Source of the DNA: Lachnospiraceae bacterium
GTDB lineage: Bacteria > Bacillota > Clostridia > Lachnospirales > Lachnospiraceae
Reading direction: 5' to 3'
NCBI GenBank assembly: GCA_016282215.1
Contig: JAEEKC010000068.1
Location: 1 to 5,228, forward strand
Length of the DNA: 5,228 bases
The position numbers and the translations under genes were made by a program. Positions 1 through 4,368 of the stretch are shown piece by piece. A model generated the notes under the pieces. The model was not told the DNA's origin, ran no database searches, and saw only the letters and a list, made by a program, of their open reading frames with translations. The stretch's first letter is position 1; every line of letters begins with the position of its first letter.

Positions 1-1316
1 TGACCACTGCCTTCGCCCTCATTACCGGCTGCGCCGCTGCCATTTCCATTCTGATTTCCGTTCCCATTCTGACCGCCGTTTCCGTTCTGGCCGCCGTTTC
101 CGTTCTGATTGCCGTTTCCGTTCTGGCCGCCGTTGCCACTCTGATCGCCGCTTCCATTCTGATCGCCGCCGTCATTCTGATCGCCGCTTCCATTCTGATC
201 ATTACCGCCATTCTGATCGCCGCTTCCATTCTGGTCTCCGCCGCCATTCTGGTCTCCGCCGCCATTCTGGTCTCCGCCGCCATTCTGGTCTCCACCACTG
301 TTCTGGTCACCACCACTGTTCTGGTCTCCGCCGTCGTTCTGATCACCGCTGCCATTTTGGTCGCCGCCACCGTTTTGATCACTGCTGCCTGACGGATCCT
401 GTCCCTCTCCCGGCTGTCCCCCGGCTTCGCCGTTTGTCATGTTCCCGGAAGACGGATCATTCGATGCCACCTGGCCCGCGGGATTTTCCATCCCGCCGTT
501 TTGCGCCATCTGGTCCGCTGCGTCCTGCAGGGCCTGGGATGATGAATTTTGCGGCATCCCTGTTGTGAACTGTGTCAAATGCCTGCTCATATCCTGATAC
601 TTAAAGTCCAGTTTTTCCGCTTCCCGGTTGACAGCCTCCCGGGTTGCCGCTTTCGAAAGGGTTGCCTTAGAGTTTTTCAGTTCGCTTAGCATCTGCTCGA
701 TAGCCTGTTTTTGCTCCGGCGTCAGTTCCTCCTGTGCCAGTGCATTTTCCAGCGCCGCCTCTGCCTTTTCGATCTCGCCGGTCTCTTCCTTTGCAAGCAG
801 CTTCGCTTCCTCGGCCTCCTGCGCCGCCTCCCTTGCCGGGGAAGGCACAAACAAAAGCAGGATCATGGCGGCAAGCGCTGCGAAAGCGATAGCGGCCTTT
901 TTCGGATCAGACCAAAGCCGGAACTTCAGTTTCCCTTCTTCTTCGCTGTGCCGAAGGTGCGATACTGCATCGTTTCTTTGAAGCGCAGCAACTTTTCTCT
1001 GATCCTCTATCAGCTCAAGGGCCGTAACCGTCCTCTCCTGCATCCCTTGCTCGTCAAGATACAGCGCCGCCTCCCGCATGGCCGGGCGCCTGAGAAGTGC
1101 ACAAATAAGTGCAGATGCGATACCGATGACCGGCAGCATCAGCACCCATCGTTCCAAATACATGATACGGAAAAATAGACTGATGATCTCCAGAATGATC
1201 CCTGCGAAAGCGGAAATAATAAACGCAAAAACACATGCGGACAGAATTCTTTCTGCCAGCATATATCCCTGCGCTTTTTTTATGATCTTGATCAGATAAT
1301 CTTTATCGCTCCGCAT
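1..1316 (-). CDS. Membrane protein with acidic helical region and Q/N/G-rich hexapeptide repeat tail (partial, C-terminus off the left edge)
   Basis: An uninterrupted frame of 438 codons runs from an ATG at 1316-1314 to the window edge with no stop. Residues about 24-49 and 57-75 are hydrophobic and look like a pair of membrane segments. Residues 80-103 carry a motif (REAALYLDEQGMQERTVTAL) and a third hydrophobic segment follows at about 141-157. Next comes an acidic, Ala/Glu/Lys-rich and probably helical stretch (about 161-246), a Ser/Asn/Gly/Pro-rich linker, and 19 hexapeptide repeats from residue 314 to 427. The order of membrane segments, a 'DE-G-ERT-TALEL'-like motif, a membrane segment, a helical stretch and a low-complexity tail resembles large membrane proteins found beside MoxR ATPase/DUF58 genes in Clostridia (DUF4175-like). 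That is a recollection, not a demonstrated match. The start is uncertain. The ATG at 1316 has no Shine-Dalgarno and lies at the predicted transcription start, while Met19 (1262) has a weak AGGG four bases upstream. Function is unknown. Confidence 0.85.
   Translation of the reverse strand, partial: MRSDKDYLIKIIKKAQGYMLAERILSACVFAFIISAFAGIILEIISLFFRIMYLERWVLMLPVIGIASALICALLRRPAMREAALYLDEQGMQERTVTALELIEDQRKVAALQRNDAVSHLRHSEEEGKLKFRLWSDPKKAAIAFAALAAMILLLFVPSPAREAAQEAEEAKLLAKEETGEIEKAEAALENALAQEELTPEQKQAIEQMLSELKNSKATLSKAATREAVNREAEKLDFKYQDMSRHLTQFTTGMPQNSSSQALQDAADQMAQNGGMENPAGQVASNDPSSGNMTNGEAGGQPGEGQDPSGSSDQNGGGDQNGSGDQNDGGDQNSGGDQNSGGDQNGGGDQNGGGDQNGGGDQNGSGDQNGGNDQNGSGDQNDGGDQNGSGDQSGNGGQNGNGNQNGNGGQNGNGGQNGNGNQNGNGSGAAGNEGEGSG
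36..377 (-). repeat. 19 in-frame 18-bp tandem repeats encoding Q-N-G-x-G-(D/N/G)
   Basis: The Gln codon recurs every 18 bases without exception, at low positions 375, 357, 339 and so on down to 51, giving 19 units. In protein order the first 13 units end in Asp (QNGGGD, QNGSGD, QNDGGD, QNSGGD, QNGGND). The last six end in Gly, Asn or Ser (QSGNGG, QNGNGN, QNGNGG, QNGNGS), so the tail changes from acidic to neutral. At base level, units at 234-251, 252-269 and 270-287 are identical. Units at 144-161, 180-197 and 216-233 are also identical to one another, alternating with different units, which gives a 36-base higher-order period. This is typical of an array growing by slippage or unequal crossing-over under selection to keep the reading frame. 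The segment is expected to be disordered and flexible. Confidence 0.95.
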
Positions 1317-1350
1317 ACAGAATGATTATACACCCGGAGCGATAAAGATT
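1298..1350. repeat. Perfect 16-bp inverted repeat around promoter and start codon
   Basis: AATCTTTATCGCTCCG (1298-1313) is the exact reverse complement of CGGAGCGATAAAGATT (1335-1350), with a 21-base loop. The loop holds the TATAAT -10 box and the first ATG of the membrane protein gene. The minus-strand 3' arm codes for residues 2-6 (RSDKD). No T-tract follows on either strand, so it is not a standard intrinsic terminator. It could be an operator for a dimeric regulator, or a hairpin that hides the ATG in transcripts reading through from the ABC-F gene. Confidence 0.85.
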
Positions 1351-1353
1351 CAA
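1325..1353 (-). promoter_or_regulatory. Sigma-A-type promoter for the membrane protein gene
   Basis: On the minus strand a -35 box TTGAAT (1353-1348) is followed by a 17-base spacer and a perfect -10 box TATAAT (1330-1325). Transcription should start near 1318-1316, at the first ATG of the downstream frame, implying a leaderless message or a start at Met19. The -35 box overlaps one arm of the inverted repeat at 1298-1350, and the -10 box lies in its loop. Confidence 0.7.
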
Positions 1354-1358
1354 TGAAA

Positions 1359-2882
1359 TTACAAACGGACGGACGTGGTTGCGACCTTCTCACAAAACCG
1401 CACATCATGCTCCACAAACAGCATGGTGGGCTGCGCACCTAAGATCAGTTTTTCAATCTGCATTCTGGAAAAGACATCGATGAAATTCAGCGGTTCATCC
1501 CAGATATACAGATGCGCCGGCGTGATCAGGCTGCCTGCGATCAGGACCTTTTTCTTCTGCCCTTCGGAAAAGTCCTCCATCTTCTTGACAAACTGCGCCC
1601 TTTCAAAATCGAGATTGCGCAGCACCGCCAGAAACAGGCTCTCATCCAGTTTTCTTTCCTCGCAGAGATCATGCAGGCTTCCCTTCAAAAAGGAGGTGTC
1701 CTGGTTCACATAGGAGATCACAAGTCCCGAAGGCACCTCCAGCGTTCCGCTCACGGCAAGTCCCGCTTCCTTACGCCCGTTCGCAGCGGCTAAAACCGCT
1801 TTGATCAGGGTCGATTTTCCACAGCCGTTTGCACCTGTGACCGCCACCCGGTCGCCGCGCCGCAGCGTCAGTCCCAGGTCTTCAAACAGCGGCCTGTCCG
1901 CGCCCTCATAACGCAAGGACAATTCTCTTGCAAAGATCAGGACTTCCTTATGATATTTCAGGGGATTCAGCTTTAGATCCTTTACCTGTTCGATATCCTG
2001 CAAGAGCCCCTCTTTTTCCGAGATTTCCCGGTCGATCCTCTTCTCATAGTTCTTCACCCGGGACTGCATTTTTTTCGTCTTCGCCCCGATATAGGACCTG
2101 GTGGAAATATTCCTCTCCGGCTCTTTGACCGGATCAAAACCGATCTTAGTATTCTCGTTTTTCTCCGCCCATCTGCTGCTGCGGTCCGCTGCCGCTTTTA
2201 ATTTGCCGATCTGCTTTAAATGCTTTTCGTTTTCCGCCATGGCAAAGGCATCGCTTTTTTCCTTATTCTCCCACCAGGACGAAAAATTGCCAGCCTGCAC
2301 CTGCACCGACTCCCTGTTCATCACAAGTACATGGTCGCATACCCCGTCAAGCAGGTCGCGGTCATGGGATACCAGGATAAAGCCCTTTTTGGTGGACAGA
2401 TATTCCCTGACGATCCGCCTCGCGTCCACATCCAGGTGGTTCGTCGGCTCGTCGATGAGCAAAAACTCATTTTCCGTGGCAAACAAGACCGCCAGCATGA
2501 TCCGCGTCCGTTCCCCATGGCTTAAGGTCTTAAACGGTCTTTGCAGAAATTCCGGATCCATATGGATCTGCGCCAGCTGGATCAGCACCTGCCAGTACTC
2601 TGCCTGGGGCTTCCACTTTTCGATCAGCTGCGATCCGTCCAGTTCCAGATCCTCCTGCGTAACCGGGTAGGGAAAATAGTCAAAGCGCGTGCTTGCAATG
2701 ATACTGCCTTGATAAACCTCCCATCCCATCAAAAGCCGGAGCAGGGTTGTCTTTCCCTTTCCGTTCCTGGCAATAAAACCCAGCTTCCAATCCGTATCGA
2801 TCTGAAAACTCAGATCCTCAAAAACTTCTTCTATGCTGCCTTCATAGGCAAATGTAAGATCTGTTACTTTTATCTGAGACAT
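1359..2882 (-). CDS. ABC-F ribosome-protection ATPase, Lsa-like
   Basis: A complete 507-residue protein with two ABC ATPase domains and no membrane segments, the ABC-F layout. The first domain has a Walker A at 38-45 (ARNGKGKT), a signature LSHGE at 120-124, a Walker B ending LLIDEPTNHLD at 141-151, and the switch His at 173. A charged linker of about 105 residues (about 205-312) is expected to reach toward the peptidyl-transferase centre. The second domain has Walker A GANGCGKS at 350-357, signature FSEGQ at 438-442, Walker B LYIWDEPLN at 458-466, and EHD at 491-493. The WDEPLN and EHD motifs, the length and the overall sequence recall Lsa(A). Members of that group bind the ribosomal E site and relieve lincosamide, streptogramin A and pleuromutilin inhibition. 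The drug range here is inference. The first Walker A starts with Ala instead of Gly, and the first signature has His in place of the usual Gly. The start is set by AAAGGAGG four bases upstream. Expression is probably controlled by the attenuator leader upstream. Confidence 0.93.
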   Translation of the reverse strand: MSQIKVTDLTFAYEGSIEEVFEDLSFQIDTDWKLGFIARNGKGKTTLLRLLMGWEVYQGSIIASTRFDYFPYPVTQEDLELDGSQLIEKWKPQAEYWQVLIQLAQIHMDPEFLQRPFKTLSHGERTRIMLAVLFATENEFLLIDEPTNHLDVDARRIVREYLSTKKGFILVSHDRDLLDGVCDHVLVMNRESVQVQAGNFSSWWENKEKSDAFAMAENEKHLKQIGKLKAAADRSSRWAEKNENTKIGFDPVKEPERNISTRSYIGAKTKKMQSRVKNYEKRIDREISEKEGLLQDIEQVKDLKLNPLKYHKEVLIFARELSLRYEGADRPLFEDLGLTLRRGDRVAVTGANGCGKSTLIKAVLAAANGRKEAGLAVSGTLEVPSGLVISYVNQDTSFLKGSLHDLCEERKLDESLFLAVLRNLDFERAQFVKKMEDFSEGQKKKVLIAGSLITPAHLYIWDEPLNFIDVFSRMQIEKLILGAQPTMLFVEHDVRFCEKVATTSVRL

Positions 2883-2886
2883 AGAC

Positions 2887-2894
2887 CCTCCTTT
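2887..2894 (-). promoter_or_regulatory. Ribosome binding site of the ABC-F gene
   Basis: AAAGGAGG on the minus strand, four bases before the ATG at 2882-2880. It is a near-perfect Shine-Dalgarno and fixes the start. It lies only about 18 bases beyond the end of the leader terminator's U-tract, so the site is transcribed only when the terminator is bypassed. Confidence 0.85.
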
Positions 2895-2911
2895 CTGCGG
2901 AGTTTTGCATT

Positions 2912-2939
2912 AAAAAATCCGCTTCATGCCGAAGCGGAT
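2912..2939 (-). terminator. Intrinsic terminator (attenuator) in the ABC-F leader
   Basis: On the minus strand ATCCGCTTC (2939-2931), loop GGCAT (2930-2926) and GAAGCGGAT (2925-2917) form a perfect 9-bp stem, followed by a run of T (2917-2912). It sits between the promoter at 3225-3254 and the ABC-F ribosome binding site. It therefore cannot end an upstream gene's message only; it must also stop transcription into the ABC-F gene unless it is prevented from forming. Confidence 0.88.
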
Positions 2940-3050
2940 CTCATTTCTTCAAAAAACCAAATATGCCGAACAGTCGTGATCCCATACTGATCCGAAACCT
3001 TGTTCATAACGAAAACGGTTTTCGATGAAAACGATAATCCAATTCGGCAT
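2926..3050 (-). promoter_or_regulatory. Candidate antiterminator pairing 1:3
   Basis: ATGCCGAATTGGAT (3050-3037) can pair with ATCCGCTTCGGCAT (2939-2926). Thirteen of 14 positions pair, including one G-U, with a single mismatch. The second segment is the whole 5' arm plus loop of the terminator, so this pairing and the terminator exclude each other. The first segment is also used in the 1:2 stem, so the leader has two mutually exclusive states. Confidence 0.72.
2949..3050 (-). CDS. Candidate 33-codon upstream ORF spanning the attenuator switch
   Basis: An ATG at 3050-3048 opens a 33-residue frame (begins MPNWIIVFIE, ends CSAYLVF) and stops at TGA 2951-2949, ten bases before the terminator stem. 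Its first five codons are switch segment 1, and codons 27-30 are segment 2. A ribosome near its end would cover segment 2 and leave segment 1 free to pair with the terminator arm. One stalled at the first codons would do the opposite. The weakness is the lack of a recognisable Shine-Dalgarno upstream of the ATG, so it may not be translated. Confidence 0.3.
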   Translation of the reverse strand: MPNWIIVFIENRFRYEQGFGSVWDHDCSAYLVF

Positions 3051-3052
3051 AT
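2961..3052 (-). promoter_or_regulatory. Leader stem 1:2 (terminator-permissive fold)
   Basis: ATATGCCGAA (3052-3043) and TTCGGCATAT (2970-2961) are perfectly complementary over 10 bases. They enclose a second hairpin: CGAAAA (3024-3019) pairs with TTTTCG (3015-3010) around a 3-base loop, extended by TTCAT (3029-3025) with ATGAA (3007-3003) across a two-base bulge. When this fold forms, the segment at 3050-3037 is occupied and the downstream terminator is free to form. Confidence 0.75.
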
Positions 3053-3113
3053 ACAAACAAACTAAGGCTGACGCCTTACTTTTTCTTCCTTCGTCTGCTT
3101 TCGCCAAATCACA

Positions 3114-3128
3114 TTATCTGATCTTCAT
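3114..3128 (-). CDS. Candidate four-codon upstream ORF (MKIR-stop) in the ABC-F leader
   Basis: ATG AAG ATC AGA TAA follows a Shine-Dalgarno-like AAGGTGG (3139-3133) with four bases between. It lies about 90 bases after the predicted transcription start and 64 bases before the first switch segment. Its stop overlaps a further ATG that is followed at once by TGA (TAATGTGA, 3116-3109), a minimal start-stop pair. Very short leader ORFs where drug-bound ribosomes stall are known from antibiotic-inducible resistance genes, and a sensor role here is inference. Chance occurrence cannot be excluded at this length; the Shine-Dalgarno is the main support. Confidence 0.45.
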   Translation of the reverse strand: MKIR

Positions 3129-3224
3129 CTTACCACCTTCACCAATCGATCAGTAGTTTGTCCCTTCGTATTTTCACTTCGGACTTTATACTAATCAAAG
3201 GCGCCTTTCGTTTTGATCGCGCCC

Positions 3225-3254
3225 ATCTTACCACAAAGCGGAAATATCCGTCAA
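3225..3254 (-). promoter_or_regulatory. Sigma-A-type promoter for the ABC-F leader transcript
   Basis: On the minus strand TTGACG (3254-3249, five of six to consensus) is followed by an 18-base spacer and TAAGAT (3230-3225). A TG one base upstream of the -10 box gives an extended -10 element. Transcription should start near 3218. It separates the ABC-F gene from the preceding operon. Confidence 0.75.
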
Positions 3255-3296
3255 GTAAAAAATAAATTCAAAACACTTTTTCTGCAGAAGAACACT

Positions 3297-3761
3297 CTAT
3301 TGAATTACTTCCTGCAAAACCTTCTTTGCATAACTGCAGGTGGCGGTGATATTCATGCATTCGCGTTCAGCCTGCTCGATCACTTTATAGACCAGGCGCC
3401 TTGCAATGCCCTTTCCTTTATACTCTTCCCGGACCGCCGTATGGTAAATGCAAAAATCACCGCCGGCTTTGTCGTACTCACACTCGCCGATCTGCTGATC
3501 CCCGTCAAAAGCCAGGCACCTGCAGTTTTCCGCGTCCATGGTCACTGTGATGCCATGTCTGTAAATGCAGCTAAGCGCACTGGAAGGGCATTTTGAGATC
3601 GCCTGCCAGACCTCTTTGTTCTCCGCCCGGCCTAACTGAATCCAGGGCTTTTTTGCAGGGTTAAAGGTATCCGGACTTCCATGCACGCACTCTTTTGCAT
3701 GCCTGCATTTTTCCGAATTCCAAAACACCACCAGATCTTCATTTTCATACGTTCTGTGCAT
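3297..3761 (-). CDS. Fused 4Fe-4S (YjdI-like) and GNAT acetyltransferase (YjdJ-like) protein
   Basis: 154 residues with two parts. Residues about 1-70 match the divergent single-cluster 4Fe-4S domain (Fer4_19, as in E. coli YjdI). It has Cys19-x5-Cys25 within NSEKCRHAKECVHG, then a KPW at 38-40 and Cys58-Pro-Ser-Ser-Ala-Leu near the end of the domain. Residues about 72-154 match the small GNAT-like domain of E. coli YjdJ, with the acetyl-CoA loop YKGKGIARRLV at 114-124 and a CSYAKK motif at 142-147 where YjdJ has CPFAKH. In E. coli these are two adjacent genes; here they are one chain. The substrate is unknown. The start is ATG 3761-3759, after a G-rich GGGGG tract, 23 bases past the stop of the UPF0340 gene. 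It is likely the last gene of the operon with that gene and speE. Confidence 0.88.
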   Translation of the reverse strand: MHRTYENEDLVVFWNSEKCRHAKECVHGSPDTFNPAKKPWIQLGRAENKEVWQAISKCPSSALSCIYRHGITVTMDAENCRCLAFDGDQQIGECEYDKAGGDFCIYHTAVREEYKGKGIARRLVYKVIEQAERECMNITATCSYAKKVLQEVIQ

Positions 3762-3784
3762 ATTTTACCCCCGGGATGTATCAC

Positions 3785-4330
3785 TTATTTTGCCTGATAG
3801 TGCGTCCGTTCGCCGCCGATGTATTTCAGTCTGCTGGCCCCTGCGATCACGATGGCCTCGCCAATCTTTCTCTCCTTCAGTTTCAGCGGCACCACAACGG
3901 GGCGCAGATGCATTCCCACCATGACGCCGCCGATATCGATCCCGAGCACCGCCAGGGAATGGATATCCTCCACGGCGACCGGATCGGTAAGAGACGCATA
4001 ATGCACCGTGGCAAAAGCGCCGCCCGCTTTTTCATAAGGCACCGCATTGACCATGGTCAGACCGTAGCGCTCCGCGACTTTTCGTTCCACGATCAGCGCC
4101 CTGTTCAGATGCTCGCAGCACTGAACGGCAATATCATATTTCTCTCCGAACACTTCCATCGCTGCCTGGTGCAGCTGCTCAGCCACATCCCGGCTTGAAT
4201 TGGTCCCCGGCTGGTCTCCCAAAACCGTACTGGATGAACATCCGATGACCATCAGATTTCCCATCTTCGGATCTGTCAGTTCATGGATCTGTGTCAGCAC
4301 TTTCAGTGCCTGTTCGTAAATTGCGCTCAT
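3785..4330 (-). CDS. ywlG: UPF0340/DUF436 protein, YwlG-like
   Basis: 181 residues, the usual length for this family (about 180). Recognisable stretches are the N-terminal GCSSSTVLGDQPGTNSS (30-46), the central VQCCEHLNRALIVER (69-83), and the glycine-rich end GIDIGGVMVGMHLRPV (130-145). The family is widespread in Firmicutes and soluble, but its biochemical role is not established and none is proposed here. The Ser/Cys/His-rich conserved blocks suggest a ligand or active site, which is inference. The start ATG 4330-4328 is preceded by AAAGGCGG at 4347-4340, nine bases away. It follows the spermidine synthase by 38 bases and precedes the 4Fe-4S/GNAT gene by 23, so co-transcription is likely. 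Confidence 0.9.
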   Translation of the reverse strand: MSAIYEQALKVLTQIHELTDPKMGNLMVIGCSSSTVLGDQPGTNSSRDVAEQLHQAAMEVFGEKYDIAVQCCEHLNRALIVERKVAERYGLTMVNAVPYEKAGGAFATVHYASLTDPVAVEDIHSLAVLGIDIGGVMVGMHLRPVVVPLKLKERKIGEAIVIAGASRLKYIGGERTHYQAK

Positions 4331-4368
4331 TCTATTTTACCGCCTTTCTGATCTTTCGTTCACGGGAT

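Larger units (their letters stand above)
2883..3218 (-). promoter_or_regulatory. Attenuator-type 5' leader of the ABC-F gene (about 336 nt)
   Basis: This stretch lies between the predicted transcription start (about 3218) and the ABC-F start codon and has no conventional gene. In transcript order it holds: a 6-bp hairpin at the extreme 5' end (3217-3212 with 3199-3194); a four-codon upstream ORF with a Shine-Dalgarno (3139-3114); a small 6-bp hairpin (3078-3063); a switch segment (3050-3037); an 11-bp bulged hairpin (3029-3003); a second switch segment (2970-2961); the terminator (2939-2912); and the ABC-F ribosome binding site. Leader attenuation in response to ribosome-targeting antibiotics is known for other ABC-F genes, such as vmlR of Bacillus and lmo0919 of Listeria. 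Applying it here is inference from the layout and the competing pairings. Confidence 0.8.

Noticed and set aside
36..377. CRISPR array or intergenic satellite
   Set aside because: The 18-base period has no spacers and keeps the reading frame of a continuous gene; it is a coding repeat.
628..1299. Plus-strand and other-frame ORFs opposite the membrane protein gene
   Set aside because: They are Ser/Ala- or Arg-rich translations of the antisense or shifted frame of a continuous minus-strand gene with clear membrane and helical segments. No ribosome binding sites or recognisable families.
1298..1350. Intrinsic terminator of the ABC-F gene
   Set aside because: The stem is excellent, but neither strand has a T-tract after it, and it overlaps the promoter and start of the next gene.
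2924..2944. Six-codon frame MRSASA overlapping the attenuator terminator
   Set aside because: It would disrupt the terminator if translated, but it has no Shine-Dalgarno and such short frames are expected by chance.
1375..2990. Several plus-strand ORFs up to 189 codons opposite the ABC-F gene
   Set aside because: The minus frame encodes every ABC-F motif in order, and the antisense frames show no family resemblance.
3063..3085. Hairpin TAAGGC-TGAC-GCCTTA followed by CTTTTT on the plus strand
   Set aside because: It looks like a weak plus-strand terminator, but no plus-strand gene ends here. On the minus strand it is a short leader hairpin without a U-tract, so it is not called a terminator.
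3240..3296. Possible terminator after the 4Fe-4S/GNAT gene
   Set aside because: There is a T-rich run and a TTCTGCAGAA palindrome, but the palindrome has no loop and no stable stem precedes the T-run. The operon end is left unmarked.
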